DNA of 64,000 bases, taken from the NCBI GenBank assembly GCA_010093605.1, contig MU004194.1:853793-917792 (forward strand), written 5' to 3'. The DNA comes from Lophium mytilinum (taxonomy: Eukaryota > Ascomycota > Dothideomycetes > Mytilinidiales > Mytilinidiaceae). Of this stretch, positions 22,354 through 32,272 are shown piece after piece; positions within the stretch are counted from its first letter, which is position 1, and each line of letters starts with the position of its first letter. The notes under the pieces were generated by a model. That model had not been told where the DNA came from. It searched no databases and was given only the letters and a program-made list of their open reading frames with translations. The position numbers and the translations under genes are program-made.

Positions 22354-24372
22354 CTATCTCTTTATCCCCACGACCACAAGATTCCTTGGGCTCATCTTGT
22401 AATCGAAAACGGCCTCCACCCACGCATGTTGTACCTCCTTCTGCTCCTTCAACCACAGCCACCGATCCACCACAATAACCGCTTCCACGACACCAGCACT
22501 GAATGCCATCAGACTCCACATCACACTGAGCTCCTTCTTTCTCTCAGAGTACCGCTTCTCGTAGTCCAGAATATCCTCATCGGTCAATCCATCCATTCTT
22601 GCGGAGATGAAGGCCGGATCGACAGCACAGAAAGAGTTGGGTGTGGTGAGCTTTGTCAAAGCTCCACGTACATAGGAAACAAAATTTTCGTAGCAGAATC
22701 GCCGTAGGGTTCCGATAGTGATGGGCATTGTGCCGCCATCCGGTCCAATACCAGGTGCAAGCCCGTCGGGCGGTGTCCAATTTACTTTGCTGGTATGTCC
22801 AGCTGCGGAGACGTTTTCGCCGACAGCTTCTCCATCGTCAACAGGCGCAGATACAACGCCGCGATCGAGGAAGATGCGTTGAAGGAGGGCGCGATAGAAA
22901 TGGCGAGTGAAGAAGAGATCGCTATCTTCCTTGCCCCAGTTTTGGGGTGCTTGGACTGCCATCATCCTTGAAGTAATGTTGAGTCTAATACCCTTTATGC
23001 CACTGCTGTTCGGTTTGTGTGCAGACTCAGGTGCATGAAGGGGAAAGTTGACTAGACGCTCTGACATGGGGAATCCGTGAGGATCGAAAGCTGTTGAGGT
23101 TGCGACGAGACGAGGATGGCTAGGTCGTAGAGTTGGAAGTTTATAAGTTGGCGGCCCGAGACGCTCAGTGAGCAGATTGTAGCAGCATCCGACCATAGCA
23201 ACAGCAGTGACAGAAGGATTGAGAAGCAGAGAGCGGAGCCCATGGTGGACGAGATTACCGCAGGAGTGCAAAGAAATGACCATAAGACTGGGCTCGGTGG
23301 ACTTTGGGAGGGTTTGCGGATCGCTAGACTGAGCAACCACGACTGGTACTGACGAGATGGGTGCGCTCTGAACTTGAGATGTATCTATGACCTGTTCCAC
23401 GACAGGGCGTAGGTTAGCATCTGATATTCGATGCTCTACATACTGAACGCTACCTTGGCCTTCAGTGTAGACCTGTAGAGTGGTAGTAACGGCCTTTTGC
23501 TCAACGATGCCCTGCTCTTCGTCATTATCTTCAGCACCCGTCGTCGTTGAGCCGGATCCACCATTGAAAGGGGCACTGGGAGAGCTAGTACAGGCATCAG
23601 GGTCGCAATTCTGGCCTCCGTCGTTGCCGCTCATGAGTCCTGCGCGGTATTCTTTTTTGTTGCGCATTACCAGCGGCTTGTCCACTAACTTGGCTAAGAC
23701 GTCCATGTGCTTTGCACCTTCAATATTATGCTGCTTACTCTCTACTGCTACAATGTGCTTGGAGTAAGGCTGTGCTGCAAGTGCGCGGCCGAGGTAATTT
23801 TGCCCCGAACCAAAGTCAACTAGATGAGATATCTCGCGATTACCAGATTTCGCTATATCTGATGTCAGTCTATCCACGTAACGTGAAAAGTTGTCGACCT
23901 CATGGACTTTTTTGACCTTCATCCCGACTGCGACATGGCGTGCAATAATGCTCTTCTGAACCGTCAATCCTGAGTTTGACGGAGGGAATCGCCGGTCCAA
24001 AAGATGCGCCCGAACGTCCTTGATATACTGCAGCAGCCCCTGTGGCGGCGGTAGGCCATTACGCCATGTCGGCCTCGGAGTTGAAATACAGTCTGGTCCT
24101 TCGGAACTCTGCGCATCGAACTGTGTGAGATCCTCTCTCATGAAAAGATCCAAGATGTCCGCCATATCTCTGCTCTGAAACCAGTCCCTCCATTCTATTG
24201 ATAGAAGAGATGAGTAAAGATCCTCAGTTCGTGTAAAGAAATCCAAGATGTGAACCCCCCCACAGAGTGTTTGAAGCAGCCACGAAGACGTTGCGAAATT
24301 CAACAGCGAGTCCACATAGGAATCCACATCGGTAAACTCAGCCGGCAGAGGAAGAGCTTGTTCGGGTCCCAT
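22354..24372 (-). CDS. METTL25/RRNAD1-like SAM-dependent methyltransferase
   Basis: Single-exon frame of 672 residues from ATG 24372. The SAM-binding motif I is HLVDFGSGQNYLGRALA (VDFGSG at 185-190), preceded by GMKVKKVHEVDNFSRYV, the lead-in typical of the METTL25/RRNAD1 family (Methyltransf_32). A second conserved block, SLHSCGNLVHHGLRSLL followed by AVAMVGCCYNLLTE, matches the H(A/S)CG and GCCY motifs of that family. About 110 residues between the two blocks are low-complexity and look like a fungal insertion. Substrate is not known to me. It shares a 254-bp divergent promoter with the SNARE gene at 24627. Confidence 0.88.
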   Translation of the reverse strand: MGPEQALPLPAEFTDVDSYVDSLLNFATSSWLLQTLCGGVHILDFFTRTEDLYSSLLSIEWRDWFQSRDMADILDLFMREDLTQFDAQSSEGPDCISTPRPTWRNGLPPPQGLLQYIKDVRAHLLDRRFPPSNSGLTVQKSIIARHVAVGMKVKKVHEVDNFSRYVDRLTSDIAKSGNREISHLVDFGSGQNYLGRALAAQPYSKHIVAVESKQHNIEGAKHMDVLAKLVDKPLVMRNKKEYRAGLMSGNDGGQNCDPDACTSSPSAPFNGGSGSTTTGAEDNDEEQGIVEQKAVTTTLQVYTEGQGSVQYVEHRISDANLRPVVEQVIDTSQVQSAPISSVPVVVAQSSDPQTLPKSTEPSLMVISLHSCGNLVHHGLRSLLLNPSVTAVAMVGCCYNLLTERLGPPTYKLPTLRPSHPRLVATSTAFDPHGFPMSERLVNFPLHAPESAHKPNSSGIKGIRLNITSRMMAVQAPQNWGKEDSDLFFTRHFYRALLQRIFLDRGVVSAPVDDGEAVGENVSAAGHTSKVNWTPPDGLAPGIGPDGGTMPITIGTLRRFCYENFVSYVRGALTKLTTPNSFCAVDPAFISARMDGLTDEDILDYEKRYSERKKELSVMWSLMAFSAGVVEAVIVVDRWLWLKEQKEVQHAWVEAVFDYKMSPRNLVVVGIKR

Positions 24373-24626
24373 GATGATATTGGTTTGAACTGTCCATCTA
24401 GAATGAATTCCAGCTGAAGGGCGAGTGGGAGAGAAGAAAGCAAGGGTAGGTAGATTCTGTTAGTGGCCTGGTGGGCTTGAGTCGTCACGTGCTCTTGGCG
24501 TTCATCGGCATTAACGGAGCTGCATCTTCGATCGGGCCTACGCATGATTCAACGCAAGCTATTTGCCTTCTTTAGACGACACATTTAATTTGAAGAGCTT
24601 GTCACAGCCGTGCATTTCTCCTCAAG
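24373..24626. promoter_or_regulatory. Divergent promoter, methyltransferase / SNARE
   Basis: 254 bp between two start codons that point away from each other. It contains GTCACGTGC (CACGTG at 24486-24491) roughly midway. No TATA box is obvious. Confidence 0.6.
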
Positions 24627-25471
24627 ATGATGTCTACATCGAATGAGGATGACCCCTTTCTCCAGGTCCAGGCGTGAGCTCAAGTCCTCGCAACACAACC
24701 ATGCAATAGCTCTACTGACTGCGCAAAGGGATGTCCTGTCTGCCCTCAATACCACACGGCCCTTGTTTGCCTCATACCTCCGCATACGCTCTTCAGCATC
24801 CTCGGCACGCTCCCCAGAACTCGTAGAAGCTCGGCATGAGCTTGAACAAACGCTGCAGGACCTCAACACCGACCTCCACGATCTGATTGAGAGTGTCCAG
24901 GCCGTCGAGCATGACCCCTACCGATTTGGCCTCGAGATAGATGAAGTCGAACGACGGCGGCGCTTGGTCAAGGAGGTCGGGGATGAGGTGGAGAACATGC
25001 GGGAGGAACTGCTCAAAACGGTCCATGATGCCCAGAGCAAGGGAAAAGCTGCTGTGAACGGGGACGTACTACCCGACCCGGACTCTTTCGACGACCCAGA
25101 TGAATATGCGGCATTCGAACAAGAGCAACAAATGCAGATGATGCATGAGCAGGATGAAGCTCTCGACGGTGTCTTTCGCACGGTTGGAAACCTTCGTCAA
25201 CAAGCTGATGATATGGGTCGAGAGCTAGAAGAGCAAGGCGAGCTGCTCAACGACGTTGACAATGTTGCCGATCGTGTGGGAGGTAAGCTGCAGACCGGCC
25301 TCAAGAAGGTCGGCTGGGTGATCAGGCAGAACGAAGGTCAGTCGTAGCCTCCCATCCCTTGACCGCCATTGCTGACTATAGGCCTGCTACATAGACAAGA
25401 TGTCTAGCTGTTGTATAGGCGTTCTGATATTTGTGTTGATATTACTACTAGTCCTCCTCCTCGTTCTTTGA
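24627..25471 (+). CDS. tlg1: Qc-SNARE Tlg1 (syntaxin-6/10 family)
   Basis: Tail-anchored t-SNARE for endosome-to-Golgi fusion. Exons 24627-24673, 24729-25336 and 25395-25471 give 243 residues. The start MMSTSNEDDPFLQVQ and the splice-rebuilt ADVLSALNTTRPLF match the N-terminal three-helix region of fungal Tlg1. The SNARE helix runs EQDEALDGVFRTVGNL through MGRELEEQGELLNDVD (about residues 150-215), with the zero-layer Gln in LEEQGELL. The last exon supplies DKMSSCCIGVLIFVLI and a hydrophobic run to the stop, the C-terminal anchor; the CC pair before it may be palmitoylated (known for Tlg1 in yeast). Without the last intron spliced the anchor would be lost. Confidence 0.95.
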
Positions 25472-26370
25472 GCTAGCCAAAGAGTGGAAGTCACCCAACT
25501 ACAGACCCAAGACGCATCTCTCAGGAGGCTCACGATGTGGAGATGTCGAGGAGAATAGATCCAACTATCCTCGCAAACCTAGACTGCCACCCTTTAATAT
25601 TCAGGAGCCATAACACATCTTTTGAAGGGGTTGGAAATCGCTTCAGGAAGTTCAGGCATGATCTCCAGGTCGAGCGAGCCTCGCACGGAATGCAAGACAT
25701 CGCCCTGGCGATACCACTCTGTACAACGCAGAACGCGTACCTCAAAGCTGGTCCACTCGCTAGGGATGAGACGCAGATACGCTCTCCCAGAAACCCCATC
25801 AGCACGTGTCAGGTCAGTAATGGCTGATCTGACCAGCTTCTGATGCTGAATCATTTGTCGTAAAGTCTACTCGCAGAAAATCGACAGGCTATAGATATTG
25901 AATCACTCCTGTTGTGGACAGCCAACCAATCGCATCTGTCTACAATTCTAGCTTCTACGCATATTTTTTCGCGATGTTTTGCAAAACCAACATGCCTCGC
26001 TTCAACCCTTTGCGCAACGTTCCTTGCATCTTCCCCACTAATGCACCAACCGCATTGCTGGAATGCAATCATTGCCTTCCTGTGGTCGCAGGGCCTGAGA
26101 CGCGATTGGTCTGAGAATGCGTTCAGGCTCAATTCTCTGTATCGACCTTCCTACCAGCCCTCTGTCGGAATCTTCGTTGCCAGCCCGCTCCTTACGAATT
26201 CCAATCGCGCTCAACAATCTAGAAGGCAGGTGGAAGTCTACTTGCATCTTCGAGATGAGCCTCCCGTTGTCTCCTTCCATAGCTGCCTGCCTGATTACCC
26301 GTCGCTCCTGTTTACATCCAAAAAACAATTGGGCCTCTTTACTTGACTGAGATACCTACAAATTCGTTCG
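25472..26370. other. Intergenic, 0.9 kb, possibly with a small gene
   Basis: Short frames lie on both strands. The most protein-like is on the minus strand and is listed separately. The rest is probably the 3' flank of tlg1 and the promoter of the next gene. Confidence 0.5.
25594..25854 (-). CDS. Possible exon of an unrecognised small gene
   Basis: Frame reads SGRAYLRLIPSEWTSFEVRV then LRCTEWYRQGDVLH and ends at a TAA near 25594. Its composition (Trp, Glu, Arg mix) looks more protein-like than the neighbouring chance frames, and upstream minus-strand frames to about 26290 could hold further exons. No family recognised and no splice model could be closed; treat as tentative. Confidence 0.22.
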   Translation of the reverse strand: MIQHQKLVRSAITDLTRADGVSGRAYLRLIPSEWTSFEVRVLRCTEWYRQGDVLHSVRGSLDLEIMPELPEAISNPFKRCVMAPEY

Positions 26371-28241
26371 ATGGCCCGCTCCGAGGGCAGCAGCGGCGGA
26401 GCGAGTCGATTACCAAAACCAGAAGCTACAACAATCACGTTCACTCCAGCGAAGCGACAGAGTCCTCGACGCAAAAAGACCTTAATCGCAATTACCGCAT
26501 GCCTTAATGTTTTACTTTGGGCATCAATCTCTGCTCTCATATGTACTGCCTACTTGATCGCTGCCGATCCAGGCGACGTCACCGATCTCCCGTCGGAAAT
26601 TTTGATCATTACATCAGTAAGTTTTCAGAGAAACATCTTGATCATCGCTAATATAGCCTACAGTCTCTCGCATCAATAGCCTATATAATACTCCATTCGG
26701 CTGTCGCCTGGAGACAGACATCATGGCCTGAAGTAAGACTACAAAGGTCTCCACTGAGCAAGACCTCATACTTCGCTATAAGATTATCCGTGACCCTAGC
26801 CGTACTTTGGCTGTGTACTTCGGGTTGGAATATGATCATTGCTGCCAGGCAACCAATATGTCTTGCTAAAAGCTCATACCTTGCCGGATGGGAGGCCGGA
26901 TCTACCTGCGTCGTGGGTCGCATAGCCATTGCGATGTCACTTTTCGCGTTGTAAGCTCAGCCGCTCCTCTTGAAAAACGATCACCCAGTAACGCCCACAA
27001 GAATTGCTTCATGCGTACTCTTTGCCATACTCGCTATTGTGCGGCGACCATTCGAGGCAACTCTCTTCAAGCATACGTACGCCAGACCCACCGTATATCC
27101 AGCCACCCCTAAGCCATCGAGTCGCCCATCACGAAGCGTATCCTTTTCTTCTAAGTCCTCGCACTCACAATCCTCTGTTCATACTATGTCACTGTCGCAC
27201 CGTTCAAACGCCGATGTAGACACCTTGGACCTTGAAGCTGCCTCTCCACTGTCTTCTGAGTCGCAGTCCCCAGTCCGTTCTATCGGCTCCATCGGTCTAG
27301 GCATCTTCACATCCCAAAGCCAACCACCCCCTCCTTTACCACCCTTGCTGATCCCAAAGCGACCAACCTCCCTCACACCTTCTCGAGCGACGTCTCTGAT
27401 CGGAGTCCCACCACCAATGTACCACCCCTCCACCAGCTACCAACACCTCCCCGTATCTCGCCCTTCATCCATTGCCAGCTTCCATCTCGCCCGAAACTCC
27501 TCCGCTCCCCACCTCACAGACCCAAATTCCATCCTCCTCCCAATCCCCCCAACCATCGCCGACTCCGCCTGGCGTGCCATCCATCCACCCATGCACACCG
27601 CATCCCGTTCGTTCTCTCACCTCCCCCTCCCAATCTCCCACCCGCCCAACTTCTGCTACGCAAATCGCTACTCCCGCTCCGTCGTCTCCCTCTCGCGCCC
27701 GCAGCGCCTCAGCTCCGCCCCCGTCCCTGGCGTTGCGCGCTCGAACCGCAGTTCCCGAAGCGGCCAGAGTGGTAGCATTAGCGGCAGCGGGACTGGCAGC
27801 GACGACTCCGCCTACTTAAGCGTAAGGGAGAGCAGGCGGTCCAGCGCGCCGGACGTCGATCCTTTCCGGCCGACGCTGAATCCGACGCCGATTTTGCTGC
27901 CGCCCTCGGTGGGGAGAAGGAGTAAGGCGTGGCGGCCGCGCTTGGAGGGGCAGGAAGAGGGGTTTGAGGGGCTGCCTGTCAAGATATCGGTTACGGTCAT
28001 GCAGGATACTGGGAAAGAGGAGAATGAGGTGGGAGAAACAAGCGTGCTAGGGTTCGAGGAGGAGATGAACTTGAGGCTAGGGCTTGAGTTGGTTGTGAGG
28101 AAGACGAGGAGTATGAGTCCGCTGCGGAGCTCGGATAGACTGGGGAAATTGGACCGGGCGGCGACGGTGAGGGTAGGGAAAGGTGGTGAGAGAGCGGGAG
28201 GTGGGATGTTGGACGAGAAGGGAAAGGTGGGGACGATGTAA
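26371..28241 (+). CDS. Four-TM membrane protein with long Ser-rich tail, unknown
   Basis: Exons 26371-26616, 26664-26950 and 27002-28241 join in frame to 490 residues. Hydrophobic segments are ITACLNVLLWASISALICTA, SLASIAYIILHSAVAW, LSVTLAVLWLCTSGWNMIIA and, across the second splice, AIAMSLFALIASCVLFAILA, so four membrane passes are predicted in the first ~200 residues. The remaining ~290 residues are Ser/Pro/Arg-rich and probably cytosolic and disordered. The arrangement resembles small fungal four-TM membrane proteins of the MARVEL kind, but I cannot name a family. The acceptor of the second intron (27001) was chosen because it continues the fourth segment in frame. Confidence 0.78.
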
Positions 28242-28323
28242 TAGAGTCTGAAGCCTATCAGGCTTTTTGGAAAGACTACACCTACATAATAGATCTCTAG
28301 AAGAATTAAAACATCACCATGTT

Positions 28324-28391
28324 AATTCATGTGCTACGGAACCTGACATCCCATCCTACCTACCTCTCCCACCCCCAGGAGATCATTAAAC
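28324..28391 (+). repeat. Imperfect ~68-bp direct repeat, copy 1
   Basis: Begins AATTCATGTGCTACGGAAC and continues with CTCTCCCACCCCCAGGAG. A related copy lies 161 bp downstream; the two share the order GCTA.GGAAC.TGACATC, CTCTCCCAC.CC and GAG..C...AAAC. Confidence 0.82.
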
Positions 28392-28484
28392 TGCATCTGA
28401 CTACTCAAAACGGTTAAACGAGCCCTCCAACCTCCATATAGCATGGAAACAGGTTTTCCATAGGTATAGGAACGCCACCAATCC

Positions 28485-28552
28485 AATTCACGCGCTATGG
28501 AACGTGACATCTTCATCTCATCAACTCTCCCACGCCGAGGAGTTCTCGAAAC
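28485..28552 (+). repeat. Imperfect ~68-bp direct repeat, copy 2
   Basis: Begins AATTCACGCGCTATGGAAC and continues with CTCTCCCACGCCGAGGAG, parallel to copy 1. Differences are spread along its length, so the duplication is old. Confidence 0.82.
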
Positions 28553-28594
28553 CCATATCAACGCTGCCAAAATGCATACATAAGCAGTCTCATC

Positions 28595-31386
28595 TTACTT
28601 AGAGGCACCATTAACAGGCCGGATCCTGCTTCCCCGCAGAACTAGGCTCTCCTCATCGCCTTCCCGGAATACTGATTGAACCGCCTCAGCCGTCTCTTTA
28701 ATAAGCCTGCTCGCATCGAGACGCAGAGCCCCCTGTTCGGCAACCGAAAGCTTGGCGCGCAAGTTTTTCTCGAAGACAAGCATGTTGTCTATAAGACGGC
28801 TCATGGTAAACTTGCATTCCTCACAATAGAACTGCTCGTCTTCGTTGACCTGACCATACTTCTGTAGACACTGGACGTGGAAGCGGCCGAAGCGGCAGTA
28901 CTTGAACGCGCATTCAAGCACGGAGCCCACTTTCTCAGAGAGGCCGCAGTAACAGATGTCGCCCTCTGTCGGGCCATTCAGCGGGAGGTCCTCGTAGCGT
29001 ACCTGTCGGCTCTCTCCCATCTTGGCGGCACGGTCCGAGAGACGATTGAACTCGATCCACTGGCGCGTACGCGGTCCGTCCGCGCTGTAACTGTCTTGCT
29101 CAAATTGGAGATGGTCTGGCATGGCTACGTGGTCGTATTGTCCATCTTGGAGCCAGCTGGCCATATTAAATTCAACCATCATCGCGCAGCCGGCGGTTGG
29201 GGGGTGTTTGTCGAGGCGATGTAGAAGGGCGTTAGCTCGGAGACGACTAAAAGGACCAGTGTTGAAGGTGGAGGCGGTATTAGATCCGGGTATCATGATG
29301 TACACTAGATCCTTAAGAGGATCTTGAGGCCCGTGGCCCTGAGCATGACCATGACAGGTGCAGGTACCACACCCGGAGGCTATCGCTTGTGGAGCAGGAG
29401 AAGGCTCGGATAGGGCATCGGAAGCGAAATGCTTGGTGTAATTTAGCCAATCCAGGTGACGGGAGGGAGAAGCAAAGCGAGGACGAACGGTATGTCTACG
29501 TGGGACAACTTCGGTATGAGCAGACTTCGGAGGGACGGCCTCGTGTACAGCAGCTTTGGGTTCAGGGACCTTCGCTGTGACCGTCTCGGATCTGTCATTC
29601 GGCACGAGGTCACCTACCTCCTCAGCCCATGCAGCAGTAGCCGACAACACGGAGAACGCTGGAAGCGGAAGTTGCCCAGGGAATGTAGCTAGACGGACGT
29701 CATTTTCTTTTCCTTCGTCTATCGAGGCCGAAGGCCCCGAGGATAAGTCGATAACCTCCGAATCAATCGCTTTGAACTTCGGAGAGCACTGATCGGTTAC
29801 TGGAAGAGTCTCTGGAGAGTTCGGGCAATCTGAGAATGTCGATGAGTCGCCCGTCATTAGGTCATCTTCTCCGTTCCCGTGGTCAAACCAACTTGGAGTG
29901 TAATCTTCGTCAGCCCATTCAAAAGCTGGAGGAGGAGGGGGCGGTGATCCAGGTGGAGGGGGAGGCCCGTCAAATGAGTCAGGTGGAGGAGGCGGAGGGG
30001 ATGATCCAGGTGGAGGAGGTGGAGGGTGGGCTTCGACATATTCTGTTTCGATGGGTTCAGCCTCGACATCAACTTCGATGTCATCCTCAACTCTATCAGC
30101 CGGTGGAAGCTCCTCCACATCGTCGAAGTCGTCCTCGTCGTCCTCGCTCTGAATCTTTTCTCCGGTCTTCCAGCTAATGGTCTACTTTCTATGAGCGTTG
30201 ATTTATAAAACGGAGACTACTGAGTGCACATACCTCATGCCGCTTCTGTAGCGCGTCGTAACTCGAACGGTTGACATACCTCAAGTAGCCTCCTCGTCTC
30301 ATTCTGAGTTCCAGATCTGCCTTCTTTACCTGAACAATATCCTCGATAACGAGGATTCTGAGATCCTCAACTAGGTTTTCGAAATTCTTCATGTCCTTCC
30401 CTGTCAATCCTCGATTCCGACTGTTTAGCTTAATGAGCTCTGTGATACGAAGTACGCAGTAGATCCTCGTTATCTCGGACTCAAAGTCTACATCTGCGTC
30501 TGCAAAGTTGACCAGGTTCTTAACTAGTGACCTCGGTATTCCAGTATTGTAGCAATTGGCGTTGTAGCGGAGGTTCCTCTCGATCTCCTCGATCTCCTCG
30601 TCATTTGACGGACCTTCGTCGACGTCATCGCCGTGTTTGTTTGGATGCAGAACATCTCCAATATAATCGATCTCGGCGCTGGTGAGCACCTTCCGGCGAT
30701 TTGCAGCACGCTCAGCCTTCTTCGCGAACTTCCTATCTTGCTTCTTGACTTTGGTCACTACGGTGCCAAGCGGCAGACTCTCGCTTTGATTCTGCTTTTT
30801 GGTGCGGTCATGGCCTGGGGGGGGGCGAGCAGGGATTGGCGTTTTTCGAGACGGTATCAAAGAAATATACCATCCACAAGACTCATAGATAGAGCGAGTA
30901 TTCTCAGCTATCTCCCTATGACGGTTCAAATGCGTCTCGTCCTGGCTTATGCAGGCAGCGCATTGGTGGGACCGGCCTGATGACAGTGTCAGCGTAGCGG
31001 AAACATCAACGGGGGCAGCATCTAGAAACATACCAGCCATGAACATGAACTGGTGGAATCGCAGACACGGCTCAGCGTGCTCACCGAAACACACCGTTCT
31101 CGCTCGGGGATGCGACAAAGGCCGTTTACAAACTCCACAATGGTGCTCTAGGATATCTCGTTAATCAAAGAATGGAGTAGGAGTGTTTGTGTAAGAATGG
31201 CGGATATCCTCGCGTCAGCCACCAAGACGCGAGGTTTCGCGGTGGTGGCGCGACGTCACTGGAAGACGCGAGTTGTTTGCTGCTGGGGACCACCACGGGA
31301 CAAACAAGAACGTAAACAGGGGTCTATGTGTACGTACCTAGGCCGGGCCCTTCTTCCCACTTGAACAAGATGTCTTTCGATGGCAT
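28595..31386 (-). CDS. PHD-finger protein with N-terminal Cys cluster and polyproline tract
   Basis: Exons (5' to 3') 31386-31338, 31147-31034, 30976-30234 and 30181-28595 give 830 residues. The N-terminus MPSKDILFKWEEGPGL leads into a Cys/His cluster (C20, C23, C36, C44, C60, C63). A central charged helical region (TSAEIDYIGDVL to GGYLRYVNRSSYDALQKR) follows, then an acidic patch, a proline tract of PPPPPP blocks (about residues 350-390), and a PHD finger C712-x-C714, C726-x4-C731, H737-x2-C740, C755-x2-C758, spaced as in ING-type fingers that read H3K4 methylation. The usual aromatic-cage Trp before the His is Arg here (GRFH), so methyl-lysine reading is uncertain. Likely a nuclear chromatin protein (inference). 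A C9 run followed by AG at about 30816 could mark one more short intron. Confidence 0.8.
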
Positions 31387-32272
31387 TGTCAAAATGACAG
31401 TCGAGTAGTGGCCTGGCTAAAGTTAGATGTCAGTGACGGAGGACGAAGTTGAAGGCCACGGCGGCGGCAACGGCGAAGTTGATGGTGATGGTTGTGGGTG
31501 TGGATGTCGGCGTTTGCAAGTGGAGGTCTTGCGCGCCTCGGCAAATCAAATCTCCGCTCGGAGTCGCACACGGATGCCTACAGAAATATTCGAGGAGCGT
31601 GGTTGCGGTGTGGGGTGTTTGGTCTTCGTGGTTCGAGGCGGTACAGACACGCGGGTTCGGCGGAGGGTTTTGTTCTAGAGGTTGCTCCGGGCCTTAAATG
31701 CATCAATATATTAACCGCTGATGAAATCATTCTCCATCTAAAGTGAATGTGTTGTTGCCTGAATTGTTGAATGTTCCAAGATGATTCTTCGGTGTAAGCG
31801 TAACGAATATGTATTAGACCGGAATGTCCAAGAGTGGTAGCGAGTGGGTTCCCAACCAAGGGTAGGGTGTCTAATTCTGTGCCACAGCATTAGAACAAGA
31901 AGAGAGACTGTAATGCATATGTGTTGATGTGCGAAAGTTAGCTAGGGCCGTACAAAGGTAAGATGGAGAAAATACGCGGAAGCTGCTAAATAATTGACTG
32001 CACATGAAGGGGCCGTCGGTCTTGGAGTTGATTTTTCATTACACCTGATTTGAGAGCATCACGTCGGACTTAAACGATAGTACACGTTTCCTCTTCATTA
32101 CCCCTTTACCTTACTTTCCACCTTGCCAAACGAGAGATTGCACATTAACAGTACCAGATCACGTGAGAGATCGACAAAACGGGCAGAACTTAGGGCCTTT
32201 TACATAGACACTACCTTTCCGTGCATGTTCATCAACACTTGTTGCAGAAGTGCTCGCATGAGGCCAACTACG
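31387..32272. other. Intergenic, 0.9 kb
   Basis: Promoter of the PHD gene (minus strand) and 3' flank of egt1. The TCACGTGA octamer at 32159-32166 is the only recognisable site. Short frames at 31427-31746 overlap each other in all three frames and look non-coding. Confidence 0.55.
32159..32166. promoter_or_regulatory. TCACGTGA palindrome
   Basis: Perfect octamer between the end of egt1 and the start of the PHD gene, about 770 bp upstream of the latter. Confidence 0.35.

Larger units (their letters stand above)
28242..28594. other. Convergent 3' interval with an internal duplication
   Basis: 353 bp between two converging genes. It is largely made of an imperfect direct repeat (28324-28391 and 28485-28552). 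Confidence 0.7.

Noticed and set aside
30760-30910. Extra intron in the PHD gene
   Set aside because: Best donor is out of phase; kept as an open frame and listed as a finding.
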